DNA from: Tachypleus tridentatus
Lineage: Eukaryota > Arthropoda > Merostomata > Xiphosura > Limulidae
Assembly (NCBI RefSeq): GCF_004210375.1
Contig: NW_027467782.1
Location: 23,353,276 to 23,417,275 of the forward strand
Direction: 5' to 3'
DNA length: 64,000 bases
A model generated the notes under the pieces. It made no database searches. It was not told where the DNA came from and worked only from the letters and a program-made list of their open reading frames with translations. Made by a program: the position numbers and the translations under genes. This document shows positions 1 to 11,846 of the stretch, one piece after another (position 1 is the stretch's first letter; the number at the start of each line of letters is the position of its first letter).

Positions 1-870
1 TAATTGTATTTTACTAACTAAAGAAAAGATATATTCATATAGGATTTTCTATAACTCAGTGACAGTTGGTAAATCAAATAGGCTTCACATTTATATTTAA
101 TATTGTGATGAATTAAGTGTAATACCTGAAGAAAAACATTATTTTTATTTTATATATTTCAGAATGGAAATGTTTATTTTAGTACATAAGTTTAAAAACA
201 AAATATAATGTTGTCTTTATGTACTAAATTAATTTATATTAAGCATATTTCAAATATAGAAGGAGCTACTTAGAATAAGAAAGAGTAATACCATTCTCAC
301 CATTTTATTATGTTTAAATAAAATTAATTCTCTTCTTAGTAGCAAAATATTTAAACTTTTTATTCAAAAGATCAAAATCCTAAAATTCAGTATATAGTTA
401 AAAATGAAATATAAATTATGACAGTATATAGTTTAGTTCTCTTCTTAGTAGCAAAATATTTAAAATTTTTATTCAAAAGATCAAAATCCTAAAATTAAAT
501 ATATAATTAAAAATGAAATATAAATTATGACAATATATGATTTACTTTGACTATTTAAATTTAAAATAAAAATCCTTTTAATCAAAAGTGACCATGTTCA
601 TATTTTAAATTTCATACCTAATTTCTTATTTATTTTGTACACAAAAAATAACCTTAAAATACTGCAAATATTGTTTTCATCTACCACTGTTCAATATTTT
701 GCCCATAATAAATCCACAATTTGTACAACAGCATTAATGATTTAAATACTGATCAAGAAGAATTCTCTTGGTCAAGCTGTCAACACACAGCTACACAGAG
801 AAATACCATCTAAAGTATAAATTAACCCAATTCATAAAGCTGGTTTTTTATAATGTTCACAGTTACATAC
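1..870. other. AT-rich non-coding DNA with a short tandem duplication
   Basis: There is no convincing coding content. The only structure is a direct duplication of about 100 bp: the block starting TTCTCTTCTTAGTAGC at 328 recurs at 437 with few changes. On the minus strand this would lie downstream of the exon candidate at 871-953. Confidence 0.6.
328..536. repeat. Two-copy tandem duplication, offset about 109 bp
   Basis: Both halves begin TTCTCTTCTTAGTAGCAAAA and continue through AAAAGATCAAAATCCTAAAA to a TATAAATTATGACA block. They differ by scattered substitutions, so the duplication is not very recent. Confidence 0.75.
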
Positions 871-953
871 CTGTCTAAGCAGCTGGACTGGACAATTATT
901 TTCTAATGCTAACATCAGCAAAGAATAAATCAAGGAACCTCCATCATCTCTAC
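871..953 (-). CDS. Candidate internal exon, unidentified protein
   Basis: On the minus strand, an acceptor (TTTTCTCAG) and a good donor (CAG|GTATGT) bracket 83 nt that stay open in one frame, entering in phase 1 and leaving in phase 0. The translation is amphipathic: GRDDGGSLIYSLLM, then LALENNCPVQLLRQ. It weakly recalls the start of an Elongator subunit 6-type ATPase fold or a HEAT helix, but I cannot name the family. Two similar-sized minus-strand candidates lie upstream (6688-6753 and 10088-10155) and may belong to the same transcript. The bracketed sites and protein-like composition are visible; the gene is an inference. Confidence 0.4.
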
Positions 954-1397
954 CTGAGAAAATAAATGTATATGATAAATAACAAATTTTGTTCATGTAA
1001 AAAACCATTGAAGTTAAACTGTTAGATAAGCACACTCATTGTTAAAATTTATCTTAAGATGGCTGGTATGGGTATTAAAACTTTTATTAAAATAAAGTAG
1101 AGAACAACATTTCAACCTTCTTAAGCCTTAACCTTCTTTAGGTTAAAAAAAGAGAGTTTTGAGAAACTTTTACTTCAAGTGAATTTCTCATCACAAAACA
1201 CTCATTGTTAATTCACTGTTCTTTTGGGGGATTACATACATACTATATTATCAAAAGTACTGTAATATAAATATATGACAAGGTGGTTATGTTTCACTCT
1301 TGAGATTTCATTTAATAGGATATGAAATTACAGCTGACAATAGTTAATAACACTTAATACCAACCATTGACAAACATCTGATAAAATATTCTTATTC

Positions 1398-1441
<44 letters not shown>

Positions 1442-1689
1442 GTATATATTTTCTAATAAACAAAAATAAAAAAACTGAACAAATCAGAAGAATCCCTAGG
1501 GTACAGACATGGGATATAAAATGTATCATAGGTTTCAGAGGTGACTGAAGAAGTAGAAACCAATACTGTGATGGGGATAAATGAATTGTCAGTTTTAAAC
1601 TCAACTGTGAGTTTCACAAGAAGAAATACATAAATAATAATAAAATAATCAAAAGAAATAAGAATTTATCATTCTTAAATATTGAATGA
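954..1689. other. Non-coding stretch with a GT microsatellite
   Basis: AT-rich DNA with no credible exon. It contains the (TG)n tract at 1400-1439. The open frame that runs through this tract on the minus strand is an artefact of the dinucleotide repeat. Confidence 0.6.
1400..1439. repeat. (TG)n microsatellite
   Basis: About 20 uninterrupted TG dinucleotides. Confidence 0.95.
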
Positions 1690-2790
1690 TAAAAAATAAA
1701 GAAGTAAAGCAAACAATTATCTCTTCTTGCTACAATTTTTGTACTCAGTTGCTGCTCTGAGTCTTTTAAAATTTTGCATATGAAGGATATCAAACAAATT
1801 TTTTTTTAGGTTTTCTTCACACACACACACATATATATATATATATGCACAGTTAAATAACCAAAACATCATAAATAACTGAACTGATACCATAGAATTT
1901 AACTGTAATTTATATAGCTTAGTACCTAAAACTTATTTGGATTTAGTAAAATATGAAATTTCAAGCAGACTAAAGACACAACCTATCTTCTTGAAATTTT
2001 GGTTTGAAAGAATGTGGCAGCTTTTTTACAGATTAAAAGAGCCAAGTAAACTACTCTGGAGGATATTCTAAACTTTTGATTGGTTATTCACATATCATTT
2101 TGAAGTAAGTGTATATAACTAACCATATGGTGAAAGAAGCCACTAGGTTTGATTCAGTATGCAAGTCGTATCTCAGCAAAATAAAAAGATATAAGGTTCT
2201 TATTTTTCATTCTAGCCTGATAATATTAATAATTTGAGTTTCTAATTAGTATGAAACTATAGACTTAGTATTTTGGGATCACAGTCATCTGATTTTAACC
2301 AATACTGCATTCAAAATACTACACGACTCACTGGAATCTATGTTCAGATTCTTTAAATATTTAACCTTTAAATTAAGAAATTAACTTATGTATGTACATA
2401 GTATTAAAGTTTGAATTATATTCTACAATGTGATTCCAAATTTATTGACGTAAATTCATAAAATAGTGGTTCAATAAAATTTTGAAGCCAACAAACACAA
2501 TGACATCACGTTTAAAATGTATTTAGAAGGTTTTGAGAGATTATGCAAAAAGATTTGAGATTTTGACAATGAAGAGTAGTTTTTTTCAGTCATAACATGA
2601 AATCACTTTGCACCCTATTTTCACAAGCAAATCTTTAGTAAAGATATTTCATTAAAAAGTTTGATTTTTTGTATACAAAATACTTGTAATATTTAGTAAA
2701 AGTCTACCAAATTTTGTGAAGATACACATGCAATAACAAAAGTTATAGTTCAAATACTTAACATGTGCAAATTTGAAGGTGAAGTCGTAT
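1690..2790. repeat. Dispersed repeat family R1, copy 1
   Basis: This stretch aligns by eye in the same order with 22510-23430, and its distal part with 19560-19960. Shared landmarks are AAGTAAAGCAAACAATTATC near 1704 and 22520, GTTGCTGCT about 50 bp later, and a distal block beginning around TTTAGAAGGTTTTGAGAGAT at 2521 with AATCTTTAGTAAA. No coding frame, terminal repeat or target duplication is evident. A CA/TA microsatellite (1818-1846) sits inside this copy. Confidence 0.6.
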
Positions 2791-3149
2791 ATAATACCAA
2801 GTCAGTAGCTAAAGGATTAAATAATTCTCCTTTTCATCAAAGTCCACAAGACAGATTCAATAACTTCAAAATGCCATTCAATAAGACAATTTATTTCTTC
2901 TCTATATCTGTTATTACAAGCTGTGAAACTCACTTAAGAAACTGTCCATTATGACTTAAACCGAAAGTCAATCTAACTTCACTTTTACAAACATACTTGC
3001 ATTAATTTGAGACATTATGATGTAACAGTACTCAATTTAAGCAACAAGAAAAATTCAGAAGGCTTGAGTAATGTGACATTAATTCCTAACTGGTTATTTC
3101 TTCCAAGTTATACATTTCCTGTAATGAAAATATATTTGCAATAGGTATT
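2791..3149. other. No recognisable feature
   Basis: A short open frame at 2763-2954 overlaps this stretch. It lacks splice signals or family resemblance and is probably chance. Confidence 0.5.
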
Positions 3150-4900
3150 TATCTCCTCTCTCAAATATAGCAATATGGTTCAGTGCTACCCTCTATATGC
3201 AAAATTCTTTGCATGCCACAAGTCTTCAACTTTCACAAACCACACAATCAATGTGATTCAACTGCACCTCACATGTAGATCAAGAGACAGCACTCTACTA
3301 ATACAAGTGCAACACACCCTCCCTCTATTCCATTCTACTGTTTTTGACAGAAATTGTAATCACCAGTTTTCAGTATAAAGGAGGAGTGACAAGTATCTAT
3401 AGGATATATATTTTCAATATATTCTTCTCACATATACAACTAGAATCTCACACTGAACAAGTAAGTTTTCTTGACTGGTACAAGAAAAAAAGAAGCATCC
3501 ATCACAAGCTTCTGAAGAACATGCAAAAAAACAGGAGATCATCAAAGTAGAAGATCCTATGTAGGAGACCACACAACTTCTGTTACAGGTATATTCTATA
3601 CCCAATGTTGTACCCATGCATTACTTCCACTAAAATGTGTAACTAGAATAGGCAGAGAGTCCAGTGACAATGATAGAAATAAGTATCCTTCAAAAGCACA
3701 TGACAGACACCATAAGTGTGATCCCAACAAGGAACACACATGGGAAACCATACCACTTCTGTACCAGGTATACACTATGCAAAGTGTGGAAACAGGTGTC
3801 ACATATATGGGTGGAAAGTGAGAAGAGCACAATCAAATGGGAGAGAAAGAAAGAAACACTAAGTGAGTTTGAATCCAAACAACAATACACTGGAATCTCA
3901 GTCCCCATGAAGAAAGACTAGACAAGAACCATCTACAATCAGATATGTGAGAAATGTGCTCAAAATGTGTTGAGTCGCTAAGGCAAGTGGCTCATCAATT
4001 CCAGTCCAAACCCAAGCAGCATCAGGATTACTATTTCTGACTTGTGATTGGAGGAGGATCCCCACCATCTTTATCTCAAGGTTAGTAGAACAGTATTATA
4101 CACATGCCTAACCAATCTACTAAAAGAAGCAAAAGAGCAAATCCACAACCACCCACACATACAACAGTCCAACACTCAAATGATGGTGTGAAGGGACGTA
4201 CCAGTGTGGCATTTTGCATTGCAGGAAAAAAACAAACACTGTTAGGAGAAAAAAGACACCTCTTATAACAACCAATCTCCCAACAGTTTAAAACTAGGAA
4301 ACCCTCAGTTGAGACACTCAGACCTGAAAACAGTAATGGTGCTCAAAGCAACAATAATAATTTCAGAAATTGTAAAACAAACTTAAGAAGTCATATTAAA
4401 CCATGAAGAATTCAAAAAAGAGAAAACAAAATTAATAAACAAAGGTAAATTATCTCTGCAAACGACTACAGAAACAATTAACTGTAGCAAATCAAGTTAA
4501 TCGTTACTTCACAAAAGAAATGGAATGAACACTTGAAGGAAAAGAGTTAACAACTGAAAAACATCTGCACTCAATCACTGTCTAATAAGAAGTAACAGTT
4601 CATTGTAAAGGGAGTCAGGAGGGTGTGTCACACTCCTATTGAGAGTTTACATGACAACTTACATGCCAGACACAGTTGAGCCACATGGAAGTTCAAGGAT
4701 TATGGCATGACAAACATTTCTGCACACGGAAGGCAGCACTGAATGGAAATAGTTATACATGTAAGAAGAAGTACTGTACTACACCAGAAACTTTACAATT
4801 TGGATTCAATCTATAATCAAAAACATATTCAACTTACCCACAACACATCTAGAATTCCATATGCAAAGTCTTTGTTCCCTAACAGATCATCTAGGACTAG
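3150..4900. repeat. Degenerate dispersed repeat family R2, copy 1
   Basis: The stretch around CTCTATATGCAAAATTCTTT (3191) and ATGCCACAAGTCTTC (3214), followed by a CCCTCTATTCC block near 3320, recurs in order at 8044-8220. A weaker echo is at 29550-29720. The fragments are slightly richer in GC and open frames than their surroundings. One frame near 3725-3760 reads HGKPY beside Cys and His residues, loosely like a C2H2 zinc-finger linker, but no complete finger is present. It could be a decayed repetitive gene or a TE with captured coding sequence. I cannot define its ends. Confidence 0.4.
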
Positions 4901-5840
4901 GTTAACAACCTGACAAATGTACAAAAAATACATGTATATACACACTATTTTATTATGCCATCCCACATTATGTTCAACATATAAAGCACTTAAATTCAAA
5001 CTAACATACAGAACTCATATTCTTAATTTTCCATGGTCTTTTTCAATTTCTTATAACAATACATGCATAGTTCATTCATAAAGTTCATTTACTGTTTATT
5101 GTACTTTTTAATCAGTCAAAATGATTCATTTTATAATCATGCTTTTCTTTATAACACACTACATTAGTTCTTGTAGATGATTATAAGCAGCTACACATCT
5201 TCCTTAAGCATTCGTGATGAGCCCAATCAAGTTCACAGATTAATCCCACACTCTTTAAATGAAAGTAGTTTTATGGGTTTTATTAAATATTGGACCAAAT
5301 AAAGTGTGGAAAAAACCCCCATAAAACTCTACTCTTTCATAAAAAAAGATATTACTTTATGGTAAGTAACCAGAACTATTATACAGCCAATCAAATTTTA
5401 TTTAACAATGCCAAACTGATTCACGCTACAACGTGTAACATTGACATCCACTGCATTAATGATCACATGCCTAGAAAGTACTAGTTTATTCCATTCTTTC
5501 TCCTCCATAAATTGTGAAACAAAGTTACCCTGTCTATTATAAATTGTCTATGTGATTACTTAGTAAGTTTCTTAGTTGTAGCATTTCTATGTTTGAAAAC
5601 TGCTATAAGAATAGTTTTACTAAAGTTAATTTTATTTATTTATACAATAGTCATAAATTGTAGGAAAAGACATCATATTACTCATTATCAAATGCAATTA
5701 CAAACAATGATTTATTTATAAAACAAACTCATAATATATAAGGGTGTCAATAATAAACTCTTATTCACTGTGCTATATGTAATGCTCCCATTAATTTATG
5801 GGGGAGTCAAAACAATAAAGATTACAAACAATGTATATAA
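4901..5840. other. AT-rich non-coding DNA
   Basis: No splice-bracketed frame, tRNA or repeat of note was seen. The open frame at 5290-5484 has no protein-like features. Confidence 0.5.
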
Positions 5841-6640
5841 GCATGTTAGATGGATGTGGCTAAATCAGTCAATATAAGAATTAAATGTATGATCTTCTAT
5901 CAAAGCATGTTAGATGGATGTGGCTAAATCAGTCAATATAAGAATTAAATGTATGATCTTCTATCAAAGCATGTTAGATGGATGTGGCTAAATCAGTCAA
6001 TATAAGAATTAAATGTATGATCTTCTATCAAAGCATGTTAGATGGATGTGGCTAAATCAGTCAATATAAGAATTAAATGTATGATCTTCTATCAAAGCAG
6101 ATGGATGTGGCTAAATCAGTCAATATAAGAATTAAATGTATGATCTTCTATCAAAGCATGTTAGATGGATGTATCTTCTATCAAAGCATGTTAGATGGAT
6201 GTGGCTAAATCAGTCAATATAAGAATTAAATGTATGATCTTCTATCAAAGCATGTTAGATGGATGTGGCTAAATCAGTCAATATAAGAATTAAATGTATG
6301 ATCTTCTATCAAAGCATGTTAGATGGATGTGGCTAAATCAGTCAATATAAGAATTAAATGTATGATCTTCTATCAAAGCATGTTAGATGGATGTGGCTAA
6401 ATCAGTCAATATAAGAATTAAATGTATGATCTTCTATCAAAGCATGTTAGATGGATGTGGCTAAATCAGTCAATATAAGAATTATATGTATGATCTTCTA
6501 TCAAAGCATGTTAGATGGATGTGGCTAAATCAGTCAATATAAGAATTAAATGTATGATCTTCTATCAAAGCATGTTAGATGGATGTGGCTAAATCAGTCA
6601 ATATAAGAATTAAATGTATGATCTTCTATCAAAGCATGTT
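5841..6640. repeat. 64-bp minisatellite, about 12.5 copies
   Basis: The unit starts GCATGTTAGATGGATGTGGC, continues CTAAATCAGTCAATATAAGA, and ends TGATCTTCTATCAAA. Successive GCATGTTAGA starts at 5841 and 5905 give a 64-bp period. Most units are identical. One junction near 6099 lacks GCATGTTA, one unit near 6160-6185 is shortened to a stub, and one base differs near 6484. Such homogeneity implies recent expansion or ongoing unequal exchange. Confidence 0.97.
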
Positions 6641-7287
6641 ACAACTATACTTCAAATATTTTATAATACATAAACAGTACTGAATACCTTCTTTATAAAA
6701 CCTTTATGAAGTGCATATGGTGACATAAATGCCATGTACACAGAGTAAGTTTTCTGTTTATCACTATTGATACATTTACAGTTTTGAATACATTTATAAA
6801 CAGTGGTGTTATAAAAACAGGTACTTTTCTTCATACCTCACTTATATTTCTGAGTTTTTATACAAGTCTTTACAAAGACCAGTGTTTTAGATACAGTTAA
6901 CTACAAGACAATTGTTTGCTTTACACTTACAGATGTCAAAGCAAATTCATTCTTGTAGATTCAGCATATGATGATGAGGTTGTTATAAAATGAGCTATCT
7001 GTACTCTGTCCACTATGGGTATCAAAATCCAATTTTAGACATTGTAAGTTACAAAACTTACAACTGACACACAAGGTGCGGGCATGTATGTAAGACAAAT
7101 ACACGAATGAACAACAAAGCCCAAAATCTATGTAGCCTATATTAATGTACAATGATGCAGCAAACATGCAGCACAAAGCTAACATCTACTCATCTGAAAG
7201 CACATTACAGATAATTTTTATTTTTCTAAGGAACACACAGCCATTGATTGTGAAAGGAATGGATGACCAATAACAGGAAGCAAGAAC
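6641..7287. other. Non-coding DNA with an exon candidate and a short tRNA-related SINE piece
   Basis: It contains the candidate exon at 6688-6753 and, at about 6980-7050, a minus-strand fragment of the second SINE type (GAGCTATCTGTACTCTGTCC, then a degenerate B-box-like stretch). Confidence 0.5.
6688..6753 (-). CDS. Candidate internal exon, unidentified protein
   Basis: A 66-nt minus-strand segment is bracketed by AAACAG| and AAG|GTATTC and is open in phase 0-0. It translates to KTYSVYMAFMSPYA followed by LHKGFIKK, which looks more protein-like than chance frames nearby. The polypyrimidine tract upstream is poor, so the 5' boundary is uncertain. It may join the candidate at 10088-10155, which leaves in phase 0. 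No family was recognised. Confidence 0.25.
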
Positions 7288-7424
7288 CATGGTGTTCAAA
7301 CTGTGATGTGTGGCCCCAGGGTGGGGGATTGGTGGTTGGTGAAGGGTGGGATATGTAATTAGGACTATGAGAGCACATATATTACATCTGAACAAATTTA
7401 AAAATGAACAAGTTTGAAAACTGC
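7288..7424. mobile_element. Possible hAT-type MITE fragment
   Basis: The left end reads CATGGTGTTCAAACTGTG. The reverse complement of the right end (GTTTGAAAACTGCTGG) reads CCAGCAGTTTTCAAAC, so the two ends look like a decayed inverted repeat of the CAGTGGTTCTCAAACT type common to hAT elements. It is followed inside by a GGCCCCAGGGTGGGG block, also typical. No clear target duplication is visible. Confidence 0.4.
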
Positions 7425-8025
7425 TGGCTGAACGTCACTGCCAGTGAGTAATATAGCAGCAAAAACATGGGAAAACTGGGTCAGTCATGGAACAAGCAGA
7501 GGTTAATTGTATGCTGAAAAATAAACAGATAGAGAGGTTACACACCTAAAACTATGCAACGTGAAGCAAAGAAAGTGCTAAAAGTCCCTGAAAGTATGTA
7601 AATTCTGAGAAACAAAGAGCTTTGATTTTTGACAGCAGGTGGCTTTTCATTATTTGTTGTAGAAATGTGATCCATCTACAACGACTTCTGATGCATACAG
7701 AGGTGTGCTGGTTGTCTAAAAGGAAAGTATTCAGTTACATTATACAAATGAAAAAATAATTTTGTATTTTTCTATTAGATTGTAGCCCTACATTAGTAGT
7801 ACATTTTATGGATGAAAAGTGGCTTTTTGCACTGTGCTATCAAGCTAATATTTTTACTCAGCTCAACAACCTTATGATGTCACTGCAAGGTCCAAATGGT
7901 AATATTTTGCAGCTCAGTAACAAAGTGTTGCATTTTACAACAAAAAAAGGTTCTACTGAGAATAGTTATAATATTCCTATACTGAAAATGTATTTATGAT
8001 AGACACTGACATCCAGTCACAAGAC
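7425..8025. other. Non-coding DNA
   Basis: Nothing supportable was found. The open frame at 7808-7999 has no recognisable features. Confidence 0.5.
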
Positions 8026-9600
8026 TATCTATTCAGATTCAGTGCTGTCTCTATATGCAAACTTCTTCTTTACACATGCCACAAGTCTTCTGATTCCTCC
8101 TATTGGAACTGTAATATTAGATCATGTTGCTCATGCAAATAATCATGCATCACCTCCTCACCAATATAAGCATGGCATGCTCATGTGACTCCCTCTACAT
8201 TCCTCTACTGAACTATCACTTCAAAGTTTGGCAAAACATGACAGCACTAGAGAAGTGTGAAAAGAGGATATTACCTATCATAAATACATTTTCTGTATAT
8301 GAAAATAATAGCTTTTGATACAGTACTTACTTCCTCACAAAAGATTAATGAGAATCCCATGTTGATAAGGAAGAGGGACTGGCATGAGAAAATGACAAAT
8401 ACCTTCCAAAAGTATCCAAATGATACATCTGGAAAAAAGATATTCAGATCAAAAGATCAAAAAAGTAAAACCACACCACTTTTGGGTCATGTATACTCTT
8501 TGCCCAACTGTGAAATTCAATGGAATTGTCACCATCTCAGAATTAATGATGTGGAAACCAGATACTGAAAATAGTGAAAATATCCTCAACTGCAACACCA
8601 AGATAGAAATTCATTTGTGAAAGATGTAGTATAAGCGGTATGGAGAAAGATGGATATCCAAAATTATGGGGAAACATCAAAGCCAACAGGAAGGCAAGAG
8701 CTAAAGCAATGAAGATAAAGAAATAAAAGAAAATTATGATCACATGGTATCTTCTACTGATTTGGCAGAATCTATAAAATGAAACATAAACAAAGCATGC
8801 ATAAGACCTCAAAACATACAGAACCTCATGAGTAAGAGAATAATGACAGAATTCAGTAGCTCCATATGTCAAAAATGTAAAGAAGAAGGTTGAGCTCACT
8901 CAGCAAGTAATCAGATATTGAAGAAATCAGTACTGAATCAACAGCAGCCAAATGAATAGATTACCAAAATAAAAAGAAAGTCATGGGAGATAATGACTTC
9001 AGAATAGGACTGGGAATTCCATATGTCCATACAGTGGCTGAAGCTGCAGACCTAGTGAGCACATTCTCCATGTGAATGCCTTCAGATCTCAGTTGAAAAT
9101 ATACAGTTCTGATTTTTGAATCACAAATAATGCTCCTGTAGGAAATTTGTGAAACTCAGTAGTATTATGTAAAGTGAGCCCAAAGGTGGACAAAGTGTAA
9201 AAGCCAAGCTATTACACAACAAAAACTGAGGGGTAATTCTAGAAATAACTGATAACTCAGCCTATGATTGCTGGCCTCTCAAAAGTAAAATGTATGTATC
9301 AGGAATTGACAGTAGAAAAAAAGAAATTCACTGGTAAATATGCTGATGATGGATGGCTTGGCTTTAAGAAAATATGTATTAAAATCAGCAGAATCTACAA
9401 TAAACAGGAACAATAGACCAGACATCAAGTACTTGCCCACCAGAATGGTTCTCACAGTTCACATTCTCTGTGCAGTTAATCAATCAGAAAATTGAATCAC
9501 AAGTTTTTGGAAGTATTTCTGTTACAGTTGGCAGCCATAAAGCATTCTCTATGCACAAGGTAATATAGGACATAACATACAATTACCTAATAAAAAAATT
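8026..9600. repeat. Degenerate dispersed repeat family R2, copy 2
   Basis: It shares with 3150-4900 the ordered landmarks CTCTATATGCAAACTTCTTC and CATGCCACAAGTCTTC, then a CCCTCTACATTCC block. The end is not defined by any inverted or direct repeat. Short open frames on both strands here are not convincing genes. Confidence 0.4.
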
Positions 9601-9627
9601 CACAGATGTTGAAATAATTTAAGAGGA

Positions 9628-9752
9628 GCCCCCAGTGGCACAGCTGTATTTCTGTGGGTTTATACTGCTAAAATCCTGGTTTCCATCCCCTTGGTGGGCA
9701 GAGCACAGATAGCCCCTTGTGTAGCTTTGTGTTTAACAACAAATAACAACAA
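9628..9752 (+). mobile_element. Short tRNA-related SINE (type 2)
   Basis: It reads CCCCAGTGGCACAGCTGT (A-box-like), TGGTTTCCATCCC (B-box-like), then TTGGTGGGCAGAGCACAGAT and a GTGTAGCTTTGTG tail. Related decayed pieces occur at 33838-33950, 41184-41312, 42668-42770, 45583-45672 and 57905-58030. Confidence 0.6.
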
Positions 9753-10087
9753 GTTTACGAAGAATTGTTTAAGGTATAACACAGTACTGTTCCTCAACAC
9801 ACAGATGAAAAACTCAGATGGACTGCAATAGTTAGAATTTGATTCCTGTTTACAAAAACGGAAACTGTCTGACAGAATATTTATTAATCATTTCTCTGGT
9901 ATGTCAATGTATGTATAACCACAACAATCTGACTATAATTCTTAAGCCTCTTGAACTGACTAAAAGGACAACAGTGGGAAATTATCATTACTTAAACTTA
10001 AGTCAAATTATTTACCAACAAACTAACTCAGCGTAAAATCTCTGTGAAATTAGATTTAAACCAAAAACATGAACTTTTTTCTTACAC
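9753..10087. other. Non-coding DNA
   Basis: No supportable feature. A 65-codon open frame at 9839-10036 is of chance size. Confidence 0.5.
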
Positions 10088-10155
10088 TTTTATTGCTCGA
10101 CAGATGACCCAAATGACCACACGTGGAGCTCCATTAAGTTCAGGCATAGCTCTCG
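10088..10155 (-). CDS. Candidate internal exon, unidentified protein
   Basis: The minus strand shows a pyrimidine-rich tract ending AAATTAG and a donor AAA|GTGTAAG around 68 nt, entering in phase 1 and leaving in phase 0. The translation runs ARAMPELNGAPRVVIW, then VICRAIK. Local GC is clearly higher than the flanks, which supports coding. I do not recognise the family. It would be the most upstream of three minus-strand candidates in the first 10 kb. Confidence 0.35.
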
Positions 10156-10379
10156 CTAATTTAGAAACAAATGTAGGCAGAAATATTTGATTTTGAGAGT
10201 GTATGTTTTATTAAACTGACAGAAGTTTCTCCTAGTGTTAAGGTTCACATATCAATACACAATATTATGAAAATACGGGGTCACATAAGATGTAACCTCA
10301 TGTTTTAACCAATGAATAAAAACTATCTTGAGATCGAGCTAATTAGTCAAAGATATATATTAAAAACAAATTGTTTATT

Positions 10380-10877
10380 GATCTTGAAGTGGTATAATGT
10401 CAGGATATTGTTACTGATATTGAAGTGGTGTAATGTCAAGATACTGTTACTGATATTGAAGTGGTATAATGTCACGATATTGTTATTGATCTTGAAGTGG
10501 TATAATGTCAAGATATTGTTATTGATCTTGAAGTGGTATAATGTCAGGATATTGTTATTGATCTTGAAGTGGTATAATGTCAGGATATTGTTATTGATCT
10601 TGAAGTGGTATAATGTCAGGATATTGTTATTGATCTTGAAGTGGTATAATGTCAGGATATATGTTATTGATATTGAAGTGGTATAATGTCATGATATTGT
10701 TATTGATATTGAAGTGGTATAATGTCAGGATATTGTTATTGATCTTGAAGTGGTATAATGTCAGGATATTGTTATTGATATTGAAGTGGTATAATGTCAG
10801 GATATTGTTATTGATCTTGAAGTGGTATAATGTCAGGATATTGTTATTGATATCAGTCTGTTGAAGTGGTATAATGT
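10380..10877. repeat. 36-bp minisatellite, about 13-14 copies
   Basis: The unit is GATCTTGAAGTGGTATAATG followed by TCAGGATATTGTTATT. Because 36 is a multiple of three and the unit lacks stops in some frames, it creates long spurious open frames on the plus strand (10312-10864) translating to a WYNVRILLLILK repeat. One unit near 10655 is lengthened (ATATATG), which shifts the frame. Confidence 0.95.
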
Positions 10878-11125
10878 ACCAGTGTATGTTGTTTTTTATT
10901 TCTTATAGAGCTACATGTACCAGTGTATATTGTTTTTATTTCTTGTAAAGCTACATTTGCCAGTGTATGTTGTTTTTTATTTCTTATAGAGCTACATGTA
11001 CCAGTGTAAGTTGTTTTTTATTTCTTATAGAGCTACATGTACCAGTGTATGTTGTTTTTTATTTCTTATATAGCTATATGTACCAGTGTATGTTACTTTT
11101 TTCCTTATTTTTTTTATAACTACAT
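10878..11125. repeat. 41-bp minisatellite, about 6 copies
   Basis: The unit is ACCAGTGTATGTTGTTTTTT followed by ATTTCTTATAGAGCTACATGT. Repeat starts at 10878, 10919, 10959, 11000, 11041 and 11082 give a period of 40-41 bp. Later copies decay. It abuts the 36-bp array with no spacer. Confidence 0.9.
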
Positions 11126-11335
11126 GTATCAGTTTGTAATTTTTGAGACTAAAAAAAAGTATTTTTAATCCAAACATAGAAATGAACACTCAGACTGGTA
11201 TACAGAAATTCTCTATTTATATATTTATACATATGTAAGTATTAGTAGATACATTTTTAGTAAAAATACTCCATTAAAAAATATTATCTTTGGTGTGCAA
11301 AAAACTTGTGTTTACTTAAAGCCTGTCAAAATGAT
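11126..11335. other. Unique AT-rich spacer between two minisatellites
   Basis: About 200 bp without repeats or coding signal. Confidence 0.6.
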
Positions 11336-11843
11336 ATGAATACATTGTAATACTATAACAAGCACAGAATAATTATGAATACATTGTAACACTATAACAA
11401 GCACAGAATAATTATGAATACATTGTAATACTATAACAAGCACAGAATAATTATGAATACATTGTAATACTATAACAAGCACAGAATAATTATGAATACA
11501 TTGTAATACTATAACAAGCACAGAATAATTATGAATACATTGTAACACTATAACAAGCACAGAATAATTATGAATACATTTTAATACTATAACAAGCATA
11601 GAATAATTATGAACACATTGTAATACTATAACAAGCACAGAATAATTATGAATACATTGTAATACTATAACAAGCACAGAATAATTATGAATACATTGTA
11701 ATACTATAACAAGCACAGAATAATTATGAATACATTGTAACACTATAACAAGCACAGAATAATTATGAATACATTTTAATACTATAACAAGCATAGAATA
11801 ATTATGAACACATTGTAATACTATAACAAGCACAGAATAATTG
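11336..11843. repeat. 39-bp minisatellite, about 13 copies
   Basis: The unit is GAATACATTGTAATACTATA followed by ACAAGCACAGAATAATTAT. Variant units (TAACACT; TTTTAAT with AAGCATAG; GAACACATT) recur in the same order around 11540-11620 and 11740-11820. This shows a higher-order block of several units was itself duplicated. It generates a spurious 173-codon minus-strand frame. Confidence 0.95.
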
Positions 11844-11846
11844 TTA

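Noticed and set aside
871..953. Naming this exon candidate as Elongator subunit 6
   Set aside because: The similarity (DGGSLIY...LALENNCPV) is too short and loose to name a gene.
5841..6640. Regularly spaced repeats considered as a CRISPR-like array
   Set aside because: The units are directly adjacent with no unique spacers and the genome is eukaryotic. It is a minisatellite.
10312..10864. Two long plus-strand open frames with WYNVRILLLILK repeats
   Set aside because: They are the translation of a 36-bp minisatellite with no stop in that frame. There is no start context, splice support or complexity.
11312..11833. 173-codon minus-strand open frame, the longest in the window
   Set aside because: It is the 39-bp minisatellite read in frame; unit length is a multiple of three.
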